A DNA stretch of 39,073 nucleotides, taken from assembly GCF_025291715.1 (NCBI RefSeq), contig NZ_JAMBIZ010000035.1, positions 1 to 39,073 of the forward strand, given 5' to 3'. The notes beneath the pieces were generated by a model, which worked only from the letters and a program-made list of their open reading frames with translations, did not search any database and had not been told where the DNA came from. This document shows, one piece after another, positions 32,958 through 38,772 of this stretch. Origin of the DNA: Metasolibacillus sp. Its GTDB lineage: Bacteria > Bacillota > Bacilli > Bacillales_A > Planococcaceae. A program made the position numbers and the translations under genes. Position 1 is the stretch's first letter, and each line of letters begins with the position of its first letter.

Positions 32958-33577
32958 GCTACTTGTTTAAGCAAAGCCTATTACCTGCAAGTAAATATGT
33001 GATGAAAGCTCCCTTCACGATGGTTGCTGAATATATTACAGTGCATAATACTGCCAATGATGCTTCGGCAGCTAACGAGGTAGCTTACCACAATCGCAAT
33101 GACAATCAAATCAGCTTTCATATTGCTATAGATGATAAAGAAGTTATACAGTGCATTCCATTTAATCGTAATGCGTGGCATTGTGGAGATGGTCAAGGGG
33201 CAGGAAATCGCAAGTCTATTGGTGTCGAAATTTGCTACAGCAAAAGTGGCGGAGCACGTTATGAAGCGGCGGAGGAAAATGCTGTACAATATATGGCTTC
33301 ACTATTACAACAATTTGGCTGGGGCGTTGATCGTATTAAAAAGCATCAGGATTGGAGTGGCAAATATTGCCCACATCGCATTTTAGAGGAAAAACGCTGG
33401 GATAGCTTTAAGGAGCGCATACAAAAAGCATTGGATAAGGAGAAAAAGATGGATTTAATGGTCGTGCTGAAATTCGCGCATTGCTTAAAAAAGCACGAGA
33501 AAAAAATATTATTAATAAAGCGATACACACAGACACAGCCACAGCCATTGAACAATATGATGATATTCAATTATTGA
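32954..33577 (+). CDS. N-acetylmuramoyl-L-alanine amidase (endolysin), tail frameshifted
   Basis: The endolysin cuts the bond between MurNAc and the stem peptide. Residues 1-165 are an Amidase_2 domain with zinc and catalytic residues: ITVHNTANDA (His), SFHIAIDDKEVIQCIPFNRN, NRKSIGVEICYSKSGG (Glu) and KKHQDWSGKYCPHRIL (His, Cys region). After ALDKEKK the frame gives an unlikely Lys/Gln tail, while the -1 frame from 33448 continues as a well-formed helical protein. One lost A in the run 33443-33447 explains this. The catalytic domain is untouched, so activity may survive; the C-terminal targeting part would be lost. ATG 32954 overlaps the holin stop. Confidence 0.9.
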   Translation: MSYLFKQSLLPASKYVMKAPFTMVAEYITVHNTANDASAANEVAYHNRNDNQISFHIAIDDKEVIQCIPFNRNAWHCGDGQGAGNRKSIGVEICYSKSGGARYEAAEENAVQYMASLLQQFGWGVDRIKKHQDWSGKYCPHRILEEKRWDSFKERIQKALDKEKKMDLMVVLKFAHCLKKHEKKILLIKRYTQTQPQPLNNMMIFNY

Positions 33578-33612
33578 GCTATCAAGCAGCTGTTATGAAT
33601 CGGGTATTTTAG
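33448..33612 (+). pseudogene. original C-terminal part of the amidase, now in the -1 frame
   Basis: This frame reads DGFNGRAEIRALLKKAREKN, IINKAIHTDTATAIEQYDDI and QLLSYQAAVMNRVF then stop, a balanced helical sequence. It has no start codon of its own; a TAA lies 9 bp upstream in this frame. Adding one A to the five-A run (33443-33447) joins it in frame to the amidase. It could be a true mutation or a sequencing error in a homopolymer. Confidence 0.75.
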
Positions 33613-33619
33613 AAATATA

Positions 33620-33668
33620 AAGTGTCTGAAAAGTGGTTTAGCATACCACTTTTCAGACACTTTTTTTG
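33620..33668 (+). terminator. strong terminator after the lysis genes
   Basis: AAGTGTCTGAAAAGTGG (33620-33636) pairs perfectly with 33646-33662, followed by a T-run. It closes phage module 1. Confidence 0.92.
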
Positions 33669-33714
33669 TTTTATAAAAAAGGCTGAAAACATTAGCTTTA
33701 ACAAATATTACATA

Positions 33715-33762
33715 TTGCAAAAATGGAATAAATGTTCTATTATAAATACAAACAAACGTTCT
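33715..33762 (+). promoter_or_regulatory. promoter with LexA-like box before the WYL-like gene
   Basis: TTGCAA (33715-33720), 17 bp, TATTAT (33738-33743). CAAACAAACGTTCT (33749-33762) fits CGAACNNNNGTTCG at 8 of 10 positions and lies over the expected start, as LexA sites often do. Confidence 0.55.
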
Positions 33763-33782
33763 TGTTAGGGGAGTGAAATGAA

Positions 33783-34007
33783 ATGCGTAATCAGCTTATA
33801 AAAGCGCTGCAGCATCAGTTATTATTGGATATTATCTATATAGCGAAGGATGGAAAAATGTCGAAACGACGTGTGAAATTAATTAAAATAACTGGCGAGA
33901 CGGCGCAGGCATATTGCTTTACGAAACAGGCGAAGCGCACTTTTATCATTGAAAACATACTGGCCATTGCTCCAAGCAAACAAAAAGGACATCAAAATAT
34001 CGTATAG
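33783..34007 (+). CDS. small WYL-like protein, possibly SOS-controlled
   Basis: The 74-aa protein (RNQLIKALQHQLLLDIIYIA, DGKMSKRRVKLIKITGETAQ, AYCFTKQAKRTFIIENILAI) looks like the small stand-alone WYL-type proteins of Bacilli, an SH3-like fold that binds nucleic acid or ligands; some lie in SOS operons with yolD and Y-family polymerase genes. GGGGAGTGA precedes ATG 33783; a nearby ATG at 33778 is out of frame. No yolD or polymerase gene is next to it here, so it may be the remainder of such an operon. Confidence 0.65.
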   Translation: MRNQLIKALQHQLLLDIIYIAKDGKMSKRRVKLIKITGETAQAYCFTKQAKRTFIIENILAIAPSKQKGHQNIV

Positions 34008-34269
34008 CAGTCTAAGTCTTTCTAGAAAGAGAATCGAGGACACAAAATCCCTTTACGGTTACACCATAGATGGAAAACCCATATACGGATTTTCCATAAA
34101 CGAAAAAGCCGCAACTACTAAGTACTTATATAACTAATTACTAATTAACTAATTACTTATTATATAAAATACTAATTTAAAATAATGATGATGTCCCTTT
34201 TCTTATTGTTACTTGCTATTTAAAGTGTAAGGGAATCAAGAGAGGCTGTTTGGGTGGCGATCATTTCAT
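34008..34269. other. gap with AT-rich heptamer repeats and a possible gene remnant
   Basis: An open stretch ending at 34137 encodes LYGYTIDGKPIYGFSINEKA, which looks like real protein but has no start of its own and no family I know; it may be a remnant. Beyond it, 34133-34181 holds several ACTAATT-like units in a row. No gene is supported. Confidence 0.4.
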
Positions 34270-34311
34270 AAAAAAACCGCCAAATGCTTGATATACAAGC
34301 ATTGGCGGTTT
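34270..34311 (-). terminator. terminator after the integrase gene
   Basis: A long stem, AAACCGCC with AATGCTTG/CAAGCATT inside (one bulge), is followed on the minus strand by seven T. It ends transcripts coming from the integrase. Confidence 0.85.
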
Positions 34312-34332
34312 GAAATTTAGAAAATTAACGAG

Positions 34333-34418
34333 AAGAATACTCTACAGATTCTTAAACCATTGTGGCTGTAGGGCTAAAAGGGTATTTTGAAAGTTGTTCC
34401 CCCAAATCTTCCCCCAAA
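34333..34418. other. candidate attachment region at the integrase 3' end
   Basis: Tyrosine integrases of temperate phages usually sit next to their att site. Just past the integrase stop are an inverted repeat AAGAAT/ATTCTT with 9 bp between (34333-34353), a possible crossover core, and two direct repeats TTCCCCCAAA (34397-34406 and 34409-34418), possible arm-type sites. The other att end would be beyond the window, so this cannot be proved here. Confidence 0.4.
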
Positions 34419-34439
34419 ACACCAAAACCAAGAGTGATT

Positions 34440-35606
34440 TTATCCATTCTTTAGTGCCTCTACGAATATATCTTTCGCCTTCTTTTTATCTCCTTCAATA
34501 ACATGTGCATATGTTTCCCAAATTACTTTTGGGGTATTACCCAGTCTAGCTGCAACTTCAGCAACATCTTCTCCGCTATATAACAATATAGAAGCATGTG
34601 TATGTCGAAGAGTATGTGGCTTCACAGTAAAGCCTAATTTATCTGACAGACGTTTGAAAGCGTAATAGACACTATTATCAGCATAAGGTTCTTTTGTTTG
34701 GTATGAAATAAAGACAAAATCATCTTTATCTAAAATTTGCCCATCCTCCAGTAACAATTCAGCACACCATACACGATATTTTTTTAGTAAAGCAATAAGT
34801 ACATCGTCAATTTCAATTGTACGATAACTATTTAAAGTTTTTGGTGTTCGATATCCTTTACGATCTCTTGTAGCTTCTATTGTAATAGTGCCTTTTTGTA
34901 AATCGACGTTACGCCATCTTAATGCAAGTCCCTCGCCACGTCGCATACCTGTGAAAGCAAGCGTACGAATGAATGAATAAGAAGTAATCGTTTCTTCTAT
35001 CTCAGCCAACATTAAAAATTCATTTAATCGCTGAATGCTTAATACATTTGCTACATCTTTTTCACCATCTTGAATAACTATTTTTGTAAATCGATTGCGC
35101 GATAAAATTTCGGCATCAACTGCAGCATTCACGGCTACTTTAAATATCCGATGAAATAAGCGTACAGTAGAAGGCTTATACTTTTTCAAAAGAGTGACAA
35201 TAAACTTTCGTTTGTATGTTTCTTTATCTAAAGAAGCTAATTTTAATTTACCAATAAGAGGTTTAATTTGATCTTCGATTATACTTTTTCTCTGTAATCG
35301 TGTTGTAATTTCCCATTCGAACTGATTGGATTCATACCATATATCCATCCAAGCTCCAACAGTCATATTTTCATTCTCCACTTGAAGTATGTTTCCATCT
35401 AATATTTGTGATTTAACTTCTAATAGCTTGCGGTAGGCAATAGCTTCTGTAGCTAGACCTTGTTTGCTTTTTTCTTTTCTAATTCCTAATACATTGTAGT
35501 AACGATAGCGATAGGCATACATTTTTTGCCCATTAGAATCAATATACCAGTATAAATCCTTATCTTGTTTACATCTATTCATCTCAGGTTTTTTGTTTTT
35601 TCCCAT
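34440..35606 (-). CDS. int: tyrosine-type site-specific integrase
   Basis: This recombinase inserts and excises the prophage. The 388-aa protein has an AP2-like N-terminal DNA-binding part (LYWYIDSNGQKMYAYRYRYY), a SAM-like core-binding domain (NMTVGAWMDIWYESNQFEWE) and the catalytic domain with Arg in FTGMRRGEGLALRW, KPHTLRHTHASIL (HxxR) and the tyrosine in WETYAHVIEGD. All expected residues are present. ATG 35606 is preferred over TTG 35621 because GGGAG lies at good spacing. Its type is common in Siphoviridae-like phages and ICEs of Bacilli. A 17-bp repeat (35626-35642) lies just upstream of the start. Confidence 0.95.
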   Translation of the reverse strand: MGKNKKPEMNRCKQDKDLYWYIDSNGQKMYAYRYRYYNVLGIRKEKSKQGLATEAIAYRKLLEVKSQILDGNILQVENENMTVGAWMDIWYESNQFEWEITTRLQRKSIIEDQIKPLIGKLKLASLDKETYKRKFIVTLLKKYKPSTVRLFHRIFKVAVNAAVDAEILSRNRFTKIVIQDGEKDVANVLSIQRLNEFLMLAEIEETITSYSFIRTLAFTGMRRGEGLALRWRNVDLQKGTITIEATRDRKGYRTPKTLNSYRTIEIDDVLIALLKKYRVWCAELLLEDGQILDKDDFVFISYQTKEPYADNSVYYAFKRLSDKLGFTVKPHTLRHTHASILLYSGEDVAEVAARLGNTPKVIWETYAHVIEGDKKKAKDIFVEALKNG

Positions 35607-35625
35607 ATTGACATCTCCCAATCTT

Positions 35626-35642
35626 TACACGGACAGGTGTAC
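35626..35642. repeat. 17-bp direct repeat, copy 1 (integrase upstream region)
   Basis: TACACGGACAGGTGTAC occurs here and again, identical, at 38290-38306. It has TACAC/GTGTA arms around GGACAG, so it looks like a protein site. The remaining gap to 36219 is AT-rich and holds an imperfect LexA-like GAATGTATGTTC (35687-35698) and the box described at 36053. Confidence 0.75.
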
Positions 35643-36033
35643 TGCTTTTGGGCTAAGTCTTGGCATCACTCCTTTCAAGCAAAATAGAATGTATGTTCAT
35701 CATTGTAAATAAACATACTAAAGCATGGACATCGAAAAACTATATTTACTGGCTACTTATCATTTTTTTAGTATTCGTTCTAATTGTCTCTTTTTAAAAA
35801 TATCACACTATATAGAGAAAGAAGGGAATTTCATTTTTTACGGATTGTTCTAATGTAAGCGTCGAGTGATTGTTAAAAAAATTATCCTCACAAAAGATGG
35901 AGATATTGTTGCTATTATCTCACTTTAATTGTTCGTTATCCGCTCGATTTTTGTCGAAATTTGTAATAACCTTGCAATTATTTTTTCTATGGGTGTTAAA
36001 CCCATTTAAAAATAATGCTTCCAATGATACTAT

Positions 36034-36064
36034 TATAATAATAGATTATTAGGAACAAGTGTTC
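36034..36064 (+). promoter_or_regulatory. promoter -10 followed by a perfect LexA box
   Basis: TATAAT (36034-36039) is followed 13 bp later by GAACAAGTGTTC (36053-36064), a perfect GAACNNNNGTTC. The next gene on this strand is the 88-aa ORF at 36220. A GAGGTGAT ribosome-like site at about 36080 has no usable start after it. Confidence 0.65.
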
Positions 36065-36219
36065 TTGTTTTTATTATAGAGGTGATGCTACAATAAATAA
36101 AGATAAATAGTATTAATATTCATATGTAAAATAAAAAAACATCTCAAGCTTACCTTGAAATGTGTTAAATGATTTAAGTGATATCCACCATAAACAAAGC
36201 AAAAGGGAGTGGGATGATT

Positions 36220-36486
36220 ATGAAAATTGAAAAGGATAATTGCTTTGAAGCTATTCTAAGTTTTTCAAAAACCTATAATATTACACCACCAAAAGATTTA
36301 GATTGTATTGAAATATGGTGGGAAAGTGCTATGAATCAACTTGATGATAGAGATATAAAGTTATTTTACATAGCATTTAAGATTGCTTTTAAGAATGACT
36401 TGCTCAATGGCGAAATAACATCAATGATGTTTAATGAGCTTGAAATTCGAGTTTCAGGAGCAAACGAATTTCAAGGTCTAGCTTAA
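36220..36486 (+). CDS. small phage protein of unknown function, LexA box upstream
   Basis: The 88-aa acidic protein begins MKIEKDNCFEAILSFSKTYN and includes PPKDLDCIEIWWESAMNQLD and a repeated FYIAFKIAFKNDLL. I do not recognise it. GGGAG (36205-36209) supports ATG 36220, with ATG 36214 as an alternative. It lies between the integrase and the CI-like repressor, transcribed against both, with a perfect LexA box about 155 bp upstream. Small LexA-controlled antirepressors (Tum of phage 186, for example) have similar size and control. That role is a guess from context. Confidence 0.65.
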   Translation: MKIEKDNCFEAILSFSKTYNITPPKDLDCIEIWWESAMNQLDDRDIKLFYIAFKIAFKNDLLNGEITSMMFNELEIRVSGANEFQGLA

Positions 36487-36492
36487 CTTTTA

Positions 36493-36522
36493 AAACACTC
36501 TCAAATAATTATGGGGGTGTTT
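36493..36522. terminator. terminator between the 88-aa ORF and the CI-like gene
   Basis: AAACACTCTC pairs with GGGGGTGTTT (two G-T pairs). The convergent genes can both use it; the T-runs are short. Confidence 0.6.
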
Positions 36523-36898
36523 ATTCTTGTGACTTTCTTTCATGCTTAATGATTTCCCAAATATCACGTAATTTCTTAACTGCTTCTTCATCCGATTCGT
36601 ATAGTTCACGATAAAATTGCTGTAATTCTGGATCATTAGCAAATGCTTGGAATGCAACTTCTTCGTCATTGTATGCTAAATTTCTCTCTTTTACATATAA
36701 TCCTCTGTTATCTTCTCTTCCTAATAAATAATCAACACTAACTTCATATAGATCAGCTATTTTTAAAAGTATTTCATTATCGGGTTCACGGTGCCCATTT
36801 TCAAAATGTGAATAACTAGCTCTAGAAATTCCTATAGCATGCGCAATCTCTTCTTGAGTCCTTTTTCCTCTAAGCTTTTTAAGTTTATGACCAATCAT
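36521..36898 (-). CDS. CI-like XRE-family phage repressor
   Basis: The 125-aa repressor has an N-terminal HTH (IGHKLKKLRGKRTQEEIAHA, ISRASYSHFENGHREPDNEI), the linker EVSVDYLLGRED and a C-terminal domain with AFQAFANDPELQQFYRELYE and EEAVKKLRDIWEIIKHE. The C-terminal domain closely parallels that of the repressor at 31057-31419, while the HTH differs. AAGGAGG precedes ATG 36898. It should bind the GATAC-type operators around its own and the cro promoter. There is no RecA-cleavable peptidase domain, so induction needs a protease or antirepressor. Confidence 0.9.
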   Translation of the reverse strand: MIGHKLKKLRGKRTQEEIAHAIGISRASYSHFENGHREPDNEILLKIADLYEVSVDYLLGREDNRGLYVKERNLAYNDEEVAFQAFANDPELQQFYRELYESDEEAVKKLRDIWEIIKHERKSQE

Positions 36899-36921
36899 TA
36901 TATCAGCCTCCTTGTATGTTC

Positions 36922-37031
36922 ATTATAGATACAAGTTGTATCTTTTAAAATAATTGGTACGAAAAGTATCAAAAATAGTTGACGATACGAAATGTATCTG
37001 ATATATTCTTATTAAAGATACGAATTGTATC
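36922..37031. promoter_or_regulatory. divergent CI/Cro promoters with four 15-bp operators (module 2)
   Basis: Operators: GATACAAGTTGTATC (36928-36942), GGTACGAAAAGTATC (36956-36970), GATACGAAATGTATC (36984-36998) and GATACGAATTGTATC (37017-37031), consensus GATACRANNTGTATC. The rightward promoter is TTGACG (36979-36984), 17 bp, TATATT (37002-37007), with the third operator in its spacer; the fourth lies past the start. The leftward -10 is TATAAT (36927-36922, minus strand), beside the first operator. Confidence 0.88.
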
Positions 37032-37049
37032 AGAAACGAGGTGATTTAC

Positions 37050-37283
37050 ATGCGTACAACTTTAATTGAACAACGTAAGAAGAAAAATTTAACACAAAGT
37101 GCTGTGGCTACTCTGTTAGGGATTTCCGAAATTTATGTTCGCAAGCTTGAAAATGGTGATAGAAATCCATCTATTACGATGATGTTGAAGTTTGAAAAAT
37201 TTTATTGTGTATCAATGAAAGAATTGTTCCCAGATATTTTTTTTGTAACAAATGATACGATTTGTACCAAAAACTTAGCGTAG
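37050..37283 (+). CDS. Cro-like XRE-family regulator
   Basis: The 77-aa protein is nearly all HTH: RTTLIEQRKKKNLTQSAVAT, LLGISEIYVRKLENGDRNPS, then MMLKFEKFYCVSMKELFPD. Its place opposite the CI-like gene, under the rightward promoter, is that of Cro. GAGGTGATTTAC before ATG 37050 fixes the start over GTG 37041. A fifth operator-like site lies in its 3' end. It would switch off the repressor gene when the phage enters lytic growth. Confidence 0.85.
   Translation: MRTTLIEQRKKKNLTQSAVATLLGISEIYVRKLENGDRNPSITMMLKFEKFYCVSMKELFPDIFFVTNDTICTKNLA
37254..37268. promoter_or_regulatory. fifth operator-like site inside the cro 3' end
   Basis: GATACGATTTGTACC fits the GATACRANNTGTATC consensus with one change in the right arm. 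It is within coding sequence, about 237 bp after the fourth operator and 27 bp before the Rha-type start, so it could help looping or control the next gene. Confidence 0.5.
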
Positions 37284-37294
37284 GAGGTTTTAAG

Positions 37295-37963
37295 ATGAAT
37301 CAATTACAAAACAACATTAACAGTTTGGAAATCGCTGAAATGGTTGGACGACGTCACGACCAAGTTTTACGGGATATTAACACTATAATTCTTCATTTAG
37401 GTAGTGACCACAAAAGTGTGGGCACGTATTTCATCGAAAGTGAGTACACAGATACACAAGGTAAGAAACGACCTTGCTACTTACTAACCAAAAAAGGTTG
37501 CGAACTTTACGGCACTCGCATGACTGGCGAAAAAGGTACTCAATTTGCAGTGAAATACATTGAGCGCTTTAACGAAATGGAGCAAGAAGTGCAAAAGGTA
37601 GTTCCATTATCCAAAGATCAAGCTCTCGTCACAGTTTTACGTACTACAGCAGATTTAGTTGAAGATACTCAAGCTATCAGACAAGAACAGCATGAAATTC
37701 GTAAAGAACTTTCAATGATTAATGAAAAGGTAGAAGAACAAATCACCCTAACTTCTGGTGAACAGCGTGCTGTACAGAAGGAAGTTGCTATTAAAGTTTA
37801 TGAAATTGAAAATGATACAACAATTCGACCTAAACTTTTCCGAGAGCTACATCGTGAAATTAAAGATCGCTTTGCTGTAGCCAGCTATAAAGATGTTCGT
37901 CGTCAAGAGTTACAAACGGTTATCAACTATATTCGCTCATGGGTACCTAGAAAGGTATCTTAA
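37295..37963 (+). CDS. Rha-family regulatory protein with ORF6C domain (antirepressor-like)
   Basis: The 222-aa protein has an N-terminal Rha domain (NNINSLEIAEMVGRRHDQVL, RDINTIILHLG, YFIESEYTDTQGKKRPCYLL, LTKKGCELYGTRMTGEKG) and a C-terminal ORF6C domain (LTSGEQRAVQKEVAIKVYEI, RPKLFRELHREIKDRFAVAS, VINYIRSW), joined by a coiled-coil (about 120-155). Such proteins are phage early regulators, often called antirepressors. TAGGAGG precedes ATG 37295, 11 bp after cro, so both share the rightward transcript. Confidence 0.88.
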   Translation: MNQLQNNINSLEIAEMVGRRHDQVLRDINTIILHLGSDHKSVGTYFIESEYTDTQGKKRPCYLLTKKGCELYGTRMTGEKGTQFAVKYIERFNEMEQEVQKVVPLSKDQALVTVLRTTADLVEDTQAIRQEQHEIRKELSMINEKVEEQITLTSGEQRAVQKEVAIKVYEIENDTTIRPKLFRELHREIKDRFAVASYKDVRRQELQTVINYIRSWVPRKVS

Positions 37964-38000
37964 CACTCTATTAAACTATCAACCAGATTGGAGGTATCAC

Positions 38001-38282
38001 ATGGAAGCAATAGCACAAGTTGAAGTCAAAGTAGACAAAGAATATATAGATTCAAAATATGAAGAAGAATTTAAAAAGCAAATTAATATCAAGAAAAAGC
38101 TTGTAACTATTGAACAACTATCAGAGCTATACAGTATGAAACGTGATGCGCTTGAGGAAGCATTTTTCAACGATCCACGTGTAAAAATCTATGAACGTCG
38201 TCGTGGAAAAGGCAAACGGTACTGGATAGCTGAAAAAGTGATTCCGATTATGGATGAAATCATTGAATATGAATGGGTTTAA
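38001..38282 (+). CDS. small phage protein with winged-helix-like C-terminus (excisionase/DUF771-like)
   Basis: The 93-aa charged protein (MEAIAQVEVKVDKEYIDSKY, INIKKKLVTIEQLSELYSMK, then KIYERRRGKGKRYWIAEKVI) has a helix-turn-helix-like middle and a basic wing with RRRGKGKRYW, as in phage excisionase-like or DUF771 proteins. ATG 38001 follows GGAGG; the longer frame from 37893 overlaps the Rha gene and is not used. It is probably an early DNA-binding protein. Family assignment is tentative. Confidence 0.7.
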   Translation: MEAIAQVEVKVDKEYIDSKYEEEFKKQINIKKKLVTIEQLSELYSMKRDALEEAFFNDPRVKIYERRRGKGKRYWIAEKVIPIMDEIIEYEWV

Positions 38283-38289
38283 AAAATAA

Positions 38290-38306
38290 TACACGGACAG
38301 GTGTAC
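38290..38306. repeat. 17-bp direct repeat, copy 2
   Basis: This is identical to 35626-35642 (TACACGGACAGGTGTAC), 2.66 kb away, in the non-coding DNA after the 93-aa gene. The two copies bracket the integrase-immunity segment. Confidence 0.75.
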
Positions 38307-38331
38307 AAAATTGGTGCTTAAAAATAACAGG

Positions 38332-38421
38332 GAGAGGCTAGGGCTAATTAGCCTCTCAAAAATAACCGAGGGCTATCGGTTAAGAAGAGCTAGGGCAATA
38401 GCTCAAAGCAAGTTAACTTGC
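38332..38421 (+). ncRNA. array of three stem-loops with similar GGGCWA loops, plus a palindrome
   Basis: Three hairpins follow one another in a gene-free stretch: GAGAGGCTA/TAGCCTCTC with loop GGGCTAAT (38332-38357), AACCGA/TCGGTT with loop GGGCTA (38364-38381), and GAGCTA/TAGCTC with loop GGGCAA (38387-38404). Stems differ while the loop is kept, and each closes with an A-T pair. A 14-bp palindrome GCAAGTTAACTTGC (38408-38421) follows. This pattern suggests a repeated RNA (or DNA) element read by a loop-binding factor; whether it is transcribed on its own is unknown. Confidence 0.5.
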
Positions 38422-38456
38422 TAACTAAATAATACAACAAAACTAAATAGAGGTGT

Positions 38457-38490
38457 GTTCGAAGATAGAACTTGTTCGATATTCGAACAA
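38457..38490. promoter_or_regulatory. two operator-like palindromes before the XRE gene
   Basis: GTTCGAAGATAGAAC (38457-38471) and GTTCGATATTCGAAC (38474-38488; with flanks TTGTTCGA/TCGAACAA) are 17 bp apart centre to centre and end just before the ribosome site of the XRE gene. Likely autoregulation sites. Half-sites point the opposite way to a LexA box. Confidence 0.6.
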
Positions 38491-38507
38491 CGAAAGGTAG
38501 ATTGATT

Positions 38508-38768
38508 ATGTATGGAGTGCATTTGAAGAATTTTAGAGAAAAAGCAAATATGACACAATCACAGGTGGCTGAGGCGATACATAAAAGTCGCTCAGCTATC
38601 TCGAAAATAGAGAATGGTGAGCAGGAGATTGATGCTTACTCAATTGTCCAGTGGGCAAGAGCAACAAATGCAGAGGCACAAGCAGCAATCATCATGTTTG
38701 GTGCAGATGTAATTGCGCATGCAGCACACATGCTGACGTTAGTTCCAGCGATGATAATTTGGTGGTGA
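38508..38768 (+). CDS. small XRE-family regulator with hydrophobic tail
   Basis: The 86-aa protein has an HTH (VHLKNFREKANMTQSQVAEA, IHKSRSAISKIENGEQEIDA) and then a hydrophobic C-terminus (AQAAIIMFGADVIAHAAHML, TLVPAMIIWW), which is unusual for a cytosolic regulator. AAAGG precedes ATG 38508; the longer frame from 38472 would run through the operator palindrome. The next gene starts 4 bp after its stop. Confidence 0.8.
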   Translation: MYGVHLKNFREKANMTQSQVAEAIHKSRSAISKIENGEQEIDAYSIVQWARATNAEAQAAIIMFGADVIAHAAHMLTLVPAMIIWW

Positions 38769-38772
38769 TTCT

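Noticed and set aside
33436-33450. Programmed -1 frameshift in the amidase
   Set aside because: The run is GAG AAA AAG, not a canonical X XXY YYZ heptamer, the ribosome-like AAGGAG touches it, and no strong hairpin follows at the right distance.
33949-34137. 62-codon frame overlapping the WYL-like gene
   Set aside because: Its TTG start lies inside another gene without a ribosome site. Only the last 30 or so residues look like protein, so it is kept as a possible remnant in the gap note.
35870-36052. 60-codon hydrophobic frame after the integrase promoter region
   Set aside because: No ribosome site, low-complexity composition from AT-rich DNA, and it runs into the LexA-boxed promoter.
38332-38421. 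CRISPR-like array
   Set aside because: The repeated parts are short loops with different stems, without constant repeats, regular spacers or cas genes.
38457-38490. LexA box before the last XRE gene
   Set aside because: The half-sites run GTTCG...CGAAC, the reverse of GAACNNNNGTTC; GAACTTGTTC has only two bases between halves.
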